Source: Lepidonotus clava (Eukaryota > Annelida > Polychaeta > Phyllodocida > Polynoidae). Taken from it: DNA of 64,000 nt. A program made the position numbers and the translations under genes. The DNA lies in NCBI GenBank assembly GCA_936440205.1, contig OW387134.1, positions 65,375,427 to 65,439,426 on the forward strand, written 5' to 3'. Numbering within the stretch: the first letter of the stretch is position 1; every line of letters starts with the position of its first letter. Positions 1 to 11,707 of the stretch are shown here, piece after piece. The notes beneath the pieces are model-generated. The model was not told the DNA's origin, ran no database searches, and saw only the letters and a program-made list of their open reading frames with translations.

Positions 1-641
1 ATTCTGACAGCGATCCATCACCTCCCCCATAGTCTAAGGTCGACTGCCTTACTTTTTAATCTAGTTTTCCACTATAGAATTTATCCAGCGTAAAAGTTAG
101 AAGACTTGGTTAATGAAAAATATAGAAATATAGATTCATTATTATGTGTTATATGTATATTCCCAGAAATGAATTATCACTGTCTTAAGGCTATTTCTTC
201 TTTAATAATAAACAGAAATCACCCCTTTGTGTTACAGGCTAGATAAAAATGCAGATGCCTCCAACATCTAACAAAGTCTAACAGTGTTTGTTGGGCCCAC
301 ATATAAATTTGTAGGCACATACTATTATACTATACGTGTCCTAGTATCGTCTATAGTACACGCCTGTAGTCTCGCCTCCCCTACTGGAGCCTGTTGAGGT
401 GAATGGTAATGGACGACATTCCAGACAACCACTGTAGGCGGGGCCGAACTTTGTATGCCCATAACCGAGAGGTAGGCGACTGTTGGGCAAAACCACCTGC
501 CATTTGTTTCAGTTAAAGCTATGTGACAAAAGCTATTCAATATTGGAATAGTTCTACCTACCATCCGTTGTGTGTCTTAATAATTTTTGTTCCAATACAC
601 ACCATTCAATTACAACGTTCAGTTATAACTAGTATAAAAAA
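1..641. other. No gene seen
   Basis: AT-rich single-copy-looking sequence. I found no splice-bounded open frame, repeat or RNA gene that I could support here. Confidence 0.4.
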
Positions 642-705
642 GATGGGCTTGGGTAAAGATTGAAAGCAACGCTGTTTTAATATAGGGAAGAAATGATATC
701 ATATA
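642..705 (+). repeat. Short dispersed repeat, copy 1
   Basis: This stretch shares the string GGGCTTGGGTAAAGATTG and the following bases (AGCAACGC.GTTTT.ATAT) with 54405-54474. The two copies lie 53.8 kb apart in the same orientation. Only about 60 bases match, so it is a fragment of a dispersed family whose full length is not visible. Confidence 0.6.
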
Positions 706-1154
706 AATTCAGATATGCATAGGTGCGATTTTTTTTTTTTTTTTTTAGAAAACATCACATTATTACATAGTTTATTAGAGGCATTGTTAGAAGTGGTGAT
801 ATGATGAAATTGATATTGTTTGGCTATCTATATCAAGCTTATTAAAGAAGTGTAAGATTGTTGTCGGAACAAAAACTTAACTTTCCTTGACAGCATCAGG
901 AGGGCAACAGTTCTACCCAGGCAATATGGCAGGTTCATGTCTAGGTGGGCTGACAGTGTACAAGTGGTCCCTGACAGGTTGGTGTGGAGACAGGGCCTAG
1001 GGTGGGGCGGGCAGGGAGGTGGGAGTCACGTCACCACCTCACCGACCTGTCACCTCACTCTCTGGGCACTCATACTATGGGGATGGGGGGAGGGGATTAG
1101 AAGAGTTTAGTCTGAAAGCTGAGCAATATTAACGTTAATCGTAGCAACTAAATG

Positions 1155-1158
<4 letters not shown>

Positions 1159-1204
<46 letters not shown>
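1159..1204. repeat. (TA)n microsatellite
   Basis: Uninterrupted TA dinucleotide run of about 23 units, directly abutting the left inverted end of the element at 1204-1346. Confidence 0.98.
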
Positions 1205-1205
<1 letters not shown>

Positions 1206-1346
1206 CGGCTGATCCAGAGTTGGGTGCAGGATATCCTCAGCCTCCCTTTGTTTTAATATATGTCGTTATTATTTTTACTCTTTTATTTATTTATTTATTT
1301 TATCTATTTAATTGTTTGTTTTTACAAAAGTCTGGATCAGCCGCTG
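1204..1346. mobile_element. Short inverted-end element, possibly hAT-like
   Basis: The left end AGCGGCTGATCCAGA is matched in inverted orientation by TCTGGATCAGCCGCTG at 1331-1346, giving an element of about 143 bp. The right end reads outward as CAGCGGCTGATCC, the CAG start typical of hAT ends. The matching CA at the left seems lost into the adjoining TA run. The interior is T-rich and non-coding. Confidence 0.55.
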
Positions 1347-1948
1347 GAAAAAGGCTTATGACACCACCTCCCCTCGCTGTCACTACACTATATGGACCCT
1401 CGTCTCAGAGCGGAGGAAGGGGGATGGGGTAAGGGGAGAAGGGGGGACTTTGGAAGGTCACATGAAGATATAGCTGTAAAGATCCTTTTACCATATCTTA
1501 TACATGGGAGATTCAGTTGTCCTATGTTGTATGGTATTGTATATGTACCGGCATAAAGCCTATTTACTACATTCTGCAGGTTCCCTTTCCCACATGGGCC
1601 TGTAAATGAGATATTCTAAATTACAACACTCACAGTGCATAGATAACAATGGCTGTACCAACCCTGATTTCCTGGAAGATAAGGAGGAAATACTCCCCAT
1701 GCATGTCCGCAAGTCCTTGTCCCATCACAGCGTATTTTTGTGAATAGACGGTACACGGCACGTGTGTGTCTGGGCTTACATGTATAAATAGCATTTATGA
1801 TCACGTTTGCCTGACATGTTATAACACAAGAAAGCAGGAACGGCAACTAGGCTAAAAAAAAAGTTGTAAATATTTGAAAACTGCTCCTGCCCCTGACTTG
1901 GTTTCCCCTGACACGTCTACGTCACACCTGTAGGTACGCCGTGTCTGA

Positions 1949-1988
1949 GTCACGTGACCAGGGCGTGCTGCCACCTGGCGACACGTGT
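1949..1988. promoter_or_regulatory. Paired CACGTG E-boxes in a GC-rich patch
   Basis: The palindrome GTCACGTGAC (1949-1958) matches the consensus for the MITF/TFE/USF class of bHLH-zip factors. A second core, ACACGTGT, lies at 1981-1988. Both sit in a patch (about 1900-2036) richer in G+C and CpG than its surroundings. Whether the site is used is unknown. Confidence 0.3.
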
Positions 1989-2036
1989 TGTGAGTACCAC
2001 AATCCCTACAGGTCTGGCTTCTGTGCTTGGTTGGCT

Positions 2037-2461
2037 GGGGGGAGGGGGGCACTGCATGATGGTGGGTATACCCATTGCAAAACTACAGCCCCCCCCCCCA
2101 AAGAAACGTTTTTTGCAATATGACAGCTATATGTGATTCCTGTATATGAGTTTATAGCCCCTGTTCTCAGAGATATCAAGGGACAGCCCCCGTGTTCTCA
2201 CTACAGCTATACTGCTTTTGCCCCCAAAACAAATATAGCAAGCATTGTCCTTTAAGGTATTTGTCTTTATCGTAGGGTCATTGAAAAGCCTTGAAAATGA
2301 TGCTTTCTTCTGACTGCAAAATCTAACCAATACTACCCCCAAAGAGTAGTCTGGTCAATGACAGCCCCCGTTTTACCTGCCTGTGCAGCATTTACAGGCA
2401 AAGATTACAGGGTCCATTTTGCACTGGGTACCCAAAAATAGGTCGAGTTACCCCCCCCCCC
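2037..2461 (-). mobile_element. G-run inverted-end transposon, family B, copy at 2.0 kb
   Basis: It begins with a G-run followed by GCACTG...CCCATTGCAAAACTAC and ends with TTTTGCACTGGGTACCC...TTACCCCCC. The two ends are imperfect inverted repeats of about 45 bp. The interior (GCAATATGACAGCT, AACAAATATA.CAAGCATTGT) matches the complement of the element at 50.4 kb, so this is the same family in reverse. There is no transposase frame, so it is non-autonomous. A target duplication is not clear. Confidence 0.65.
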
Positions 2462-3969
2462 TTGTCTGTGGCTCTGTGTAGTCGTCTGTGGGTCTCACGG
2501 GCTGGAAGCTGCTCAGTGAGTCAGTGCGAGCAGATCGCGAGCAATTCGTCAACAACTCACAGGTGGGGCTCTGCATTAATCTCTGCGTCAGAGGTTTCAT
2601 TTCAGAGGCTGATCTGATCCAGAATAACGAAAAAGTTAAAATGAATAAACCAATAAGAAAAAGAAGGAGAAACACAAGGAAAGAAGACATTGAAAAAAAG
2701 AGGGGACACAGGCTCTGCATCCCACTCTATATCTGCCCCTGTGCACTCAGACATTGGGTTCCTCAAAGTTACGTTGATATTGCCCAACTTGCACACTAAA
2801 CTGTTGTAATACCAGTCTTCCATTTTTAATATAGCACCATCTCCTCCCCGAGGCTCCAGGTGAGCTCCATATATAAAGAAGTGATAAAATGTCAAGGAAG
2901 TTGTGGATCTTCAGCTAGAGGACCGAGTGGTTGGCTAAATCAACACTGCTCCCTCCGCCTCCTGCTAAGCCAGCGTGTGAACTTGACCTCACGGTTCACA
3001 AAAAAGTGTTTCTTACAGAGTTATACCCAGGAACAAGGGTTTGTTTTCATGAAGAGAGTCATAACATCGGTATAACCAGCCAAAGCAAGCCCTATAGCCC
3101 CATTCGCCGTGGTGAAAGGTGTTTTTCGTAGCTCTCTGTGATCTTCGAACGTTGGAAACATTGCATAGTCATAGACCTCTGTGACATAATTCCTTGCCAA
3201 ATTATTGAACACGTTTAATATATTCGTAGAGATCTTTAGCGATTCATGATGAGATTGCTTGCGAAAATGATCGCAAATGATCGCAAGGTGCCCTACCTGT
3301 CAGTGTGAATGCTATGTGATAAATGTATCTAGCTTGCGACAGCAACATCAACCACGGCGCGTGGGGCTTAACCGTTTTGCCGGCCACAGCCGTACTTCCA
3401 GGCCACACTTTATGCACTGCACCTTTGTGAAGTTATTTCAGGTCCCAGTTGGCCTGCTGCCGTAGGCGAGTATTATTATGATACCGACTGGTTGTTAAAA
3501 CATAGACAAAAATTAGATCAACCAAGTACGTAAGCCTGGGTGTTTATTATAGGTCTAAGTTTGAAAAGGTTGTAAAATGAAAAAAAAACAGGAACAAAAT
3601 AGGGGAAAAACAGCAGCACTTTATATAGTAAACTGCTGATTAAGCGTTCAATTCATAGCCGTACCTCAAAATACATAATGGAGCACAAGCCAGTCCCTAA
3701 AATTAATATCTGTACTTTTCCAACTGAAAAACACTAATCATTCAATCACTAGATTATGAAAGAATTTGATGCTGTAATTTCAACTTGATGTAGACTGGAA
3801 TGGGCTATCTACGTTCTTCATCTCGATTAAATCTGACGTTGTAAGTGCACCGAGAATGGCTTCTTTTACATAATCTATAGGATCTGGTAATGGCATTTGT
3901 GGAATATGCATGAGTCTCTCCTGCATCCAGCCTCAGAGGATGCTATTCGCAGTGCGGCAGGTTAGTCCA

Positions 3970-4012
3970 TCCTGTATACAGTATAGAGACTCTGGTATTT
4001 GTAGGTATGGAA
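3970..4012 (+). repeat. Short duplicated motif, copy 1 of 2
   Basis: CTGTATACAGTAT, then CTGGT.TTT.TAGGTATGG, recurs at 4518-4560, 550 bases further on in the same orientation and followed again by a G-rich stretch. A weaker relative (CTGCATACAGGAT...AAGTATGG) lies near 4755-4792. It looks like remnants of one dispersed repeat. Confidence 0.5.
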
Positions 4013-4267
4013 CCCAGTTGGGAGAGGGGGGGGGGGGCGAATTCGGTATTTTGGGCGCAGGTAACCATAGCAATTTATTCATTATTATTTTTGTTGTAGA
4101 AAAACGACTGATCCCCAAAAAAGCAAAATGTAATCATCTACCCATTGTTTTAGCTCTCTCAGAGCTCATGCCCTAGAGAACACCCAAACAAACTGTCCAA
4201 TTAGCATCTTTGTTACTCGGTTTCATTGCTTGATGTATTAACCGAAACATCAACAGATAGGAAGTCT

Positions 4268-4304
4268 TTAATTAATTAACTTAATTAATTAATTAATTAA
4301 TTAA
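4268..4304. repeat. TTAA-rich simple repeat
   Basis: Tandem TTAATTAA units (period 4) with one interruption. It is a simple-sequence tract with no evident function. Confidence 0.9.
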
Positions 4305-5454
4305 CGGGATGTTTGACCCGCCCCTCTTCAGCCTTGGTGACTTGGGTGGGTGGCACCACCCTCAAATGTTGTTTTACCCACAGTCGACATCAAAACTATA
4401 TCTGAGTACCCCCCACCTCCCTTCCAGGGGTATGGGACGTGTGGTGAAACCTTTGGATGACGATGCCCTTCCACACCCTACTACAACCTATACCACTGAG
4501 CCACCAGAACACCCTGGCTGTATACAGTATGGGGAATCTGGTGTTTATAGGTATGGGGCGTGTGGGGGAAGGTGTTAAGGGGAAGGTGGTCAGATTGTCC
4601 GATTCACACCCTACCCCTACCCCCCTACCCCCCTACCCCCCTATCCTCCTAGGGGTGTGGCCCCCATTACTGTGCGTCTAGACGCTGTAATGCGCGTCCT
4701 CCAGGCCCTGTAACCCTGTCTGGTAGGGGTGGGGAGGGGTGCTGGGCATTCCCCTCCTGCATACAGGATAATGTATAAGTATGGAAACTGATGGCAGTAT
4801 AGAGCTTGTACATCAAAATTAACCGACATCTATCTGTATTTAGAATAGCCGAGGAGGCCTAAGTCATTTCCTAAAATCTAACATTACTTATCTAGCTTGA
4901 GGTGGAGGCATTTCAATATTGATGTGAATCCAGAAAAAACAGAATACATTGCTGCTAATTTGTACACCAGAGACAAATAAAAGTGCTTTAGAAAATATAG
5001 TACTTTTTTGAATTCAAATAAGGCCAATGAACATTGCCAAGTTTCCATAATTGATAAGCAGGCTCTGAGTAACAATAATCAAATGATATGGATCTATTCA
5101 GGACCCATAGAACAAAGTATTCATTTGGAGTAAACGATGGAGGATAGAGCTTTTTGAAAAAGTGGGAGCATGCTGGAATGCGCTTCCTGGGCCTGCTCGG
5201 GACCGACCCTTGTCTGGTTAACATATTTGTATATTGCTGGTTAACATATTTGTATATATCTGTATACTTATACATATATATCTTCATGAAAAGCACATTC
5301 TTGTATGTGATGATGAATAATTTTTTTAAAAAAAGAGAGAGAAAAAAAAGAGAAAAATCTGGCAAAACTCTGAATCTGCCACTGCTAAGGTAAATGCCTG
5401 GAGTAAGGCAAATGCCTATTTGCTGTCCGCTCCTAACCTTGGCCACTTCTACAG

Positions 5455-5654
5455 GCCGGCAGAGGTCAGTTGTAGCAAGGACACTACCTATAGAAAGGAC
5501 ACACCCAGGAGAACCCCCCTCACCTCGCCCCTCACCCCAGGTCCCGACCTACACGTGGTTTCCATACATCTTTACGTTGACTGGTACTGGGGGGAAATGT
5601 GTGAGGCAACGACTGCTGAGGAACGCTTTCAACTCCCAGGGGGAGGAGGGGGGG
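5455..5654 (+). CDS. Candidate internal coding exon
   Basis: I do not recognise the product. The segment follows a textbook acceptor (CTTGGCCACTTCTACAG, ending at 5454) and stays open for 66 codons when one base completes a codon from an upstream exon. Residues include PAEVSCSKDTTYRKD and later HLYVDWYWGEMCEATTAEE, ending in a glycine run. Codons often begin with G (GAC, GTG, GAA, GAG, GCA), as real exons do. A possible donor, GGG|GTGACT, starts at 5655; without it the frame ends at TAA 5666-5668. The patch is GC-rich against AT-rich flanks. A pseudo-exon is possible, since no partner exon could be joined to it. Confidence 0.3.
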
Positions 5655-5965
5655 GTGACTTCACTTAATTCTCAATGCTCGGATGTGTGTGTTGGGGTTT
5701 TGAAAACAGACCCATTTTGAAAGACACCACAAAATCTTGAAACGTACCCATAATAAAGGGGTGGGAATGTTGTATATTTATTTCCTATCCATATAAGCCG
5801 ATTAAATGGAAATATGATAATTATATCATTACCAATTAAACCACATTAATTCCTATTTATATGTTTCCAGATATTACAATGTGTTCAATCTCAGCACTTT
5901 TCTATATTTCTTTTCAAGAACGTTTATTAGTAAATAACGTCAAGGTTTCCCTTAAGCTTGTTTTT

Positions 5966-6115
5966 CAGTTATGTTACATGACATATAATTGATATACATA
6001 ATAAACATTGGTAGCAGTATATACCTTGTCACATGGCTGTTGAATCAGTTATGTTGAATGACATATAATTGATATGATTGATATATATAATATACATTGA
6101 TAGCAATAATAATAT
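5966..6115 (+). repeat. 80-bp tandem duplication
   Basis: CAGTTATGTTACATGACATA (5966) recurs at 6046 as CAGTTATGTTGAATGACATA. Both copies continue with TAATTGATAT and later ACATTG.TAGCA. This is two diverged copies of an AT-rich unit. Confidence 0.75.
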
Positions 6116-6295
6116 AGTTTTCTAAATAACTATGTATAAATCCTTCAGACTTCCCAAATCATATTAAGTAAGGTGGCAGATATTATACCCATGTTGAGTA
6201 AAATCTTCTCACTCATTTCACTTACTTTAGGCCAAAATTGACCCTATGCTACAAATTTCGACACACACATGCAGACAGGTTTGAGACCAAGTCGC

Positions 6296-6417
6296 CCCAC
6301 CCCCCTAGCTTTCGACTGCCGGCGGCGGAGACTGATGTAGATTTCTAGGCTGTCCTCCGGGAAGTACTGGCGCATTCCGGGCCGGCCAGCTGAGGGTCTG
6401 ACCGACTTCTGGGGGTG
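6296..6417. other. GC-rich island with exon-like frames on both strands
   Basis: This is a sharply GC-rich block in AT-rich sequence. On the - strand a frame containing MRQYFPEDSLEIYISLRRR has strongly GC-ending codons. On the + strand a 66-base segment between TTTCTAG and GGGG|GTGAAT reads LSSGKYWRIPGRPAEG, with matching phase at both ends. Only one, if either, can be real, so I do not call a CDS. Confidence 0.3.
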
Positions 6418-7430
6418 AATACTACATGACTGAGGGCAATCAGGGAGGTATTATACCTGGTATTACCCGGGGGGGGGGGCGGCATAATAATTGTGGGCAG
6501 GTGTGTGTGTATATATTATGGTATGTAGGATGGTGACATTGTGTGTTTGGAAGGTATGTGTGGCATGATTTGGCTCTGTTCTACTTCTGTAAGAATTTTC
6601 TTTGGAGATGTGAATATAATCCTACTGCAATGCACTATAGATCTGGGACACAAGAAACAACTCAAAAACCTGAACATTTTCTGTCACCTCCTGTTAGTTT
6701 GTTTTTTCCCACGTTCTCATAAATTCACCAAAATGCAACTCTAATGGCACATTCAAAGTGTAGTGACAATACTTCATATAAAATAACATTATCAATATCT
6801 AGCCAGAACTCTTAGCTATCACTTGCTGACCAGATCTAACGCTTACTTGAATGAATGATTGTATTTGTGAAACCTATCAAGGGATATTGATATTATTCAT
6901 TTCATTTTTTTCATAATGCAGGACAGAGGCACGTAAATGTCAAAGATAATACATACATTTGACATACTTACTGCTACCTTTCTCCGCTGGTGCAATTCTT
7001 CTTACAAAGTCGTTGCAATATTAGTGCAGTAGAAGGAATCAAGAGGTTATATTATATACCAATGCCGAAATACACTATGAATACTAACTGGATACTGCCA
7101 TTCAGTATTTTTGGTGTTCTGGCACAGTGGGCAGTATTTGTGAATACTGCCCACCTTTCTTTACTGTGTAAAATGTTTTTCTCCTTATTTTGTGAATTCT
7201 GAATGGATTTGCATGATTATTCTTTTAATTTCAGGTAAAATAATTCAGTCTAATTAAATGGAGATAGTGATAGAAAATAATTAATATTAGGGAAAACGGC
7301 TTGACACCAGTCAAAGTTTGTGCATAATCAATACATTGGAATACTGCCCACTTTGCTCTACTGGTAATTTCCTTTCTCTTTTGCTTATAACTTACAAAAT
7401 ATGGTATATAATATAAGGATAACTTACCTC
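6418..7430. other. No gene seen; small hairpin
   Basis: AT-rich DNA. It contains a perfect 12-bp stem, GTGGGCAGTATT at 7127-7138 with AATACTGCCCAC at 7143-7154, separated by 4 bases. A third copy of AATACTGCCCAC lies near 7340. Otherwise nothing is recognisable. Confidence 0.45.
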
Positions 7431-7523
7431 GGTTGACAGTACAACCCTGTATACTAGGTGGGTTAGAAAAAAATTACTTTAATTTTTTGACACCCACTTC
7501 GTATTCAGGGTTGTACTGTGAAC
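7431..7523. mobile_element. 93-bp hairpin element
   Basis: The left arm begins GGTTGACAGTACAACCCTG and continues to AGGTGGGT. The right arm is its near-perfect complement, ending CAGGGTTGTACTGTGAACC. The arms are about 33 bp with four or five mismatches and a loop of roughly 27 AT-rich bases. This fits a miniature inverted-repeat element, and the family is unknown. Confidence 0.6.
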
Positions 7524-7689
7524 CTCTGTATGTTTTCCTATAGTATTCATTATAATGTATATGAGATCCTTCCCTGGAGTAAAAGGCTGCTGGTTCCCAA
7601 ACACCTTACAAGTAATAAGCCCCATAGTTACCATAACAAGCGGTGTAATGTCTACACAGCCTCAAGGGGGAGAACTAAGGAGGTGCAGG

Positions 7690-7910
7690 TGTAAACCCAC
7701 CAAGGTCACCAAAGGTCAAACACCTACAGACGGATACCGTACACACAGGAGCCCTGCACACGCCGGGAACAAGTCTGACTGACTCCGCTCTCTTCCGCCA
7801 GGTGGCAGTCTAATCGTGCTTGACCTATTTCCGCCGCGAACTCCCAGAACCCCCCGCGCGGCCCATTTGCGCTCAGCGCGAGTCTGGCACGTGGTTAGTC
7901 ACGTGGCTTT
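7690..7910. promoter_or_regulatory. CpG-rich block with DR4, CTCF-like and E-box motifs
   Basis: This GC- and CpG-rich block contains three motif classes. A perfect DR4 (AGGTCA at 7703-7708, four bases, AGGTCA at 7713-7718) is the layout bound by RXR heterodimers of the TR/LXR type. CCGCCAGGTGGCAG at 7795-7808 fits the CTCF core consensus. Two CACGTG E-boxes lie at 7888-7893 and 7900-7905. It could be an enhancer, an insulator or the promoter of an unseen gene. Function is inferred from motifs alone. Confidence 0.4.
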
Positions 7911-8789
7911 AACTCTTTGCTTACAAACTCTGATATTTGAAAAAGAAATCTAATATTATTGCATTACATCCTCGCAAATTAAAGAAATTCCAAACAAAAT
8001 TGAGAACCAAAACCATAATTGGCGAGGTCTAAATGGGAAGGTTTCGTACCCCCACTTCCCTATTCCCTGTTCCCTGTTTGTGTGTGAGGTCTATTATTGG
8101 GAAATCAATAACCTTCACAGCTGATGTTATCAATTGACCTACTATCACTACAAAGACTTCCCAGTATTGTGTTTGTGAAAGGGTCTGAAGGATGGAGGAA
8201 TGTGGATTATTGGCTTTGTCCGCTCCCCGCTTGATGAACTGTGGTGGAAATCTGTCCATATTCTGTTTCAGTCATTAACTTTCTTGTAAAATGAATGTTT
8301 TCTATCATAATAAAAATAGTGGGTCTCTGATGATTGAATAAATGTTGGAAAATGGATACAGAATAATGAATAGTATTGAATCGAAACAATCTCGACTTGG
8401 ATAACAAATCTAAAAGTAGACAAGATTTCGAAAAGGGCACCTAAAATTAGACAATATTTAAGAAAAGCTTTCTTATATATATAAACCCACGACACTTTCA
8501 CTTAGCTTAGTACTGGTTGAGACCTGGGGCAGGTCCTTGTTGAGACCAATAGTCCTATTACATAGGGCATTGAGGCCTTCGGGTTGTATTGTACCTCCAG
8601 GCCCTTGTCCTCCAGGTGCTGTGTTGAAATCTAGGTCAAGGGCCGGGCTGCATTGTACCGCTATTTCCGGACCTATTGGGGTATACATGCAGATAATATA
8701 AAGCTGCACTCGGGTTGAAGATATGAGGGAACATCTTCTTTTTTATCTTTATATAACCACAACGATTGGTAAATATTAAAGCAAGAATA

Positions 8790-9020
8790 TGACGTTATTA
8801 TAACATTATATAACGTTCTGTTTTGTTCTGCTTTGGTTATTGTTACCTTATTTTGATGGCATCCAAAAACGTCTTTAGAACCTAACATTGCACTGTGACG
8901 ATATTGTGATGTTATTGTTACATTCTTTCACATTAAAATAATGTCATTATAACGTTCTTTATTATTAAGTCCTCAACTTCACTATTGTATAATGTTATTA
9001 TAACATTATGTTTTATTAAA
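8790..9020. repeat. Degenerate TAACATTAT/TAACGTTCT repeats
   Basis: The strings ATTATAACATTAT and ATAACGTTCT recur around 8795-8822, 8945-8960 and 8985-9010, some in inverted form. It looks like an old, eroded low-complexity or palindromic repeat. Confidence 0.35.
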
Positions 9021-10942
9021 TCTCAACCTTACCTAAAATTGCGTAACATAGTACGTAAAAAATTGGGTAGGTTACAGTCTGACAAAAAAAGGGTACGGTC
9101 GCAGAATGTGCTTGTTACAATGCTGCTTGCCTGGGATGTGCTTCCTCGTAGGTATCTTATGTAAAGATGGTTACATCAAGCATCAAGTAGAAACTTATCA
9201 TGACAGCACGAGGCAATTAAGCACTAATTCATATTGTGATATGTAAAGATGGCATTCATTGTCCATCAGGGTCCTTACATTACTGCACGAAATACTAGCA
9301 ATCAAGTTGATTTTGTAGACATAGTCAGTTTGGTAACCATAAACTATTGACCCTTTCTATAAACTTTTGACCCTTTACTTAGTCCCTATAATAAGAACTA
9401 TTAAGTTGTTATAAACACTTCTCCAGGATTTTCTCAGAATTACTAAAATACCAGATAATCCTGCCAAAGCCATAAACCCCACCAATGATCAGGGTTTTTT
9501 TTCTGAACACTTTTCATGGATGATTACTTCCTACTTTCATAAATTCTTGGAGAAATCGTTTTTGAAAATATGCGAACAAATCAGGCATGTTACCAAAATT
9601 TACATTGTACAAAAATACAAAAATATACACTTGGGAAGAACCACTGCAAGTTAGTGGTGACTGAAGGGCTTATTCGATGTACCTTGAATACTTTACTGTT
9701 GATTGGTTTAATCCCTAAACAACGATGGGGCTTACACACAGTTAGACATTAGAGTGGGTTCCAGTATTTTGACGACCCTAATGCATGGTACTTAGCGAAG
9801 CCCTGTTGGACCACTGGGGACCCTTAACCCTGGCCTTAACCCCACTGATCCGCCAAATAAACACTACAGAAGCCAGGGTAGTGTTAGAATAGTGCTCAGA
9901 ATGGGGGTGGGGGGAGGGGGTGGCCCCTGCTCGCTCTATATCAGTGTACACGACTACTTAAAGAGAGCCAAAACGAATGTAATTGACAACATTTTCATTA
10001 CTGAGATAAGTATAAAAATATGTTAGATGAGTCTATTTAAGGCCAATGGGCAAAGTATTAGCTGTGACAGTCGCGCACGTGAGAAATGATAAGCATGTTT
10101 TACACATGTGTAACACCCTCCGGTGCACCAGTTGCCAAGTTCTAAATGCCATCTGACGAGACCTCTTGGACAGTGGTGCTAAATTGAAATTTAGGAACCG
10201 TATGTGAGCGATTTTGAGCAATTCACTGATCAACTGCTCAAGTGTTTGCGAAATTAAGAATACACCCATAAGTTGTTTGTGAGAATAATATCAACTTATC
10301 TTTCAACTCTTCAACTATCCAACTTTTATCATCTTGATACGACATGTGTTTCCTTATCCATGCATCATGTAGGACTTAAATAGATGCAAAATCCATGTGC
10401 AATTGATTCGATTGGTAAAATATAAACCAAAAGCTATACTTGTTTGTTTAAAAAATGCAGAACAAACACAATAAGAAACAATCTATGCACAGAACAATAA
10501 TGCAATATTGCATGTTCAGTTCTCATATACTGCTAAGCATCAAGTATAGAATCCCTGCATAGTTTTACATAGAACTGCAGTCCTAGTGTAGAGAAAGACT
10601 GTTTTTCCTCCCCTGTATCACCCCACTGTGCCATCCCATTTGAATAGACGTACAGTAGAAGGCCCTGCCGGAACCAAACTGTTCTCCAGCAGGTTGAATA
10701 ATGTATAAGGTGCTACTTTATAGTGTGCCAGACGCAGGGTGCACCCACAACAAGGGGAGGAGGGGGGAGGTTGGCAAAAGGCTGTCGGTCCGAATACTGA
10801 CCTGTACTGCTGCTGCATCTTGTTTTAGAATTATATTGTGGGCAGATGCAGGAAATGAACAATCGCTTGTACATGTGGTACGGGTCTGGGTTTAACTTTA
10901 TTCACTGCAAACGGTATATAAAATGCAAAATACGATTGTATT

Positions 10943-10995
10943 ACTTTCATTATTGCATTCCTTTCATTATTGCATTCCTATCATTATTGCATAAT
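10943..10995 (+). repeat. Three-copy tandem repeat
   Basis: TTTCATTATTGCATTCC occurs in three consecutive copies of about 18 bases, the last one diverging after CATTATTGCAT. Confidence 0.85.
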
Positions 10996-11707
10996 TCCCT
11001 TATAGTTTTGTTGTAGTATGGCCTCGGGGTCGTGACAACATGGGACGATATGTACAACTTATGATGTCGCCTATTTTTTTTGACGAGATGCAAAATTATA
11101 CTACTAAAGGGGAATGGGGAGTGTCTTTCAGGGCTCTAAAATCATACCATACAAAGTTCAGATAACGTCAGGTCTCCTCTTCATAAGCTATATGCCATAT
11201 TTGTAACCGGTTTGCTATGTGATAAATTGTGATTTCCGTAAGCATTTAATCATCACTGCTAAATGTACAATTGGTCCCTTTTACACTTGACCATGGTTGT
11301 CACTAGCTTATCGCCATATGATGGTCAAGTGACTCTGTCTGCACAATTGTAGGTATCCAAAGTACAAAATGAAGACTTGTCGACTCATATCAGGTTACAG
11401 AATTGCTTCTTGCCCTTATAGAACAATAAGGCTTCATGCAATCATATCCGCTTAGCTGTGTTTACTTTAGGTGGCAATCCTCAGGAGTATGGGCACTTTA
11501 GGTTGAAATGCTTCTGAAACAAACAACGAGAACGTGTCGGGAATACTGAAGGGTAGGAGTTTAATTTGATCCACGAGCTTCTCGCTGAACTCATTGATTT
11601 GATCTAGGTGGCGTTATAAATGGGTCAAGGGAAGGGTTGATGTCATGTGATTACGTCATTATCCACTGACGTTAATCTTGTAGTGGGCGAAGCGGGAATT
11701 CTCAGTA

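Larger units (their letters stand above)
2462..5450. other. Intergenic or intronic stretch without a supported gene
   Basis: Mostly AT-rich sequence holding a short duplicated motif (3970-4012 and 4518-4560) and a TTAA-repeat tract (4268-4304). Several open frames of 60-150 codons exist on both strands, but none combines splice sites with a convincing codon pattern. Confidence 0.35.
7911..11707. other. Long AT-rich stretch without a supported gene
   Basis: No exon, RNA gene or clear transposon end is seen. It holds a degenerate AT-rich repeat (8790-9020) and a small tandem repeat (10943-10995). Confidence 0.4.
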
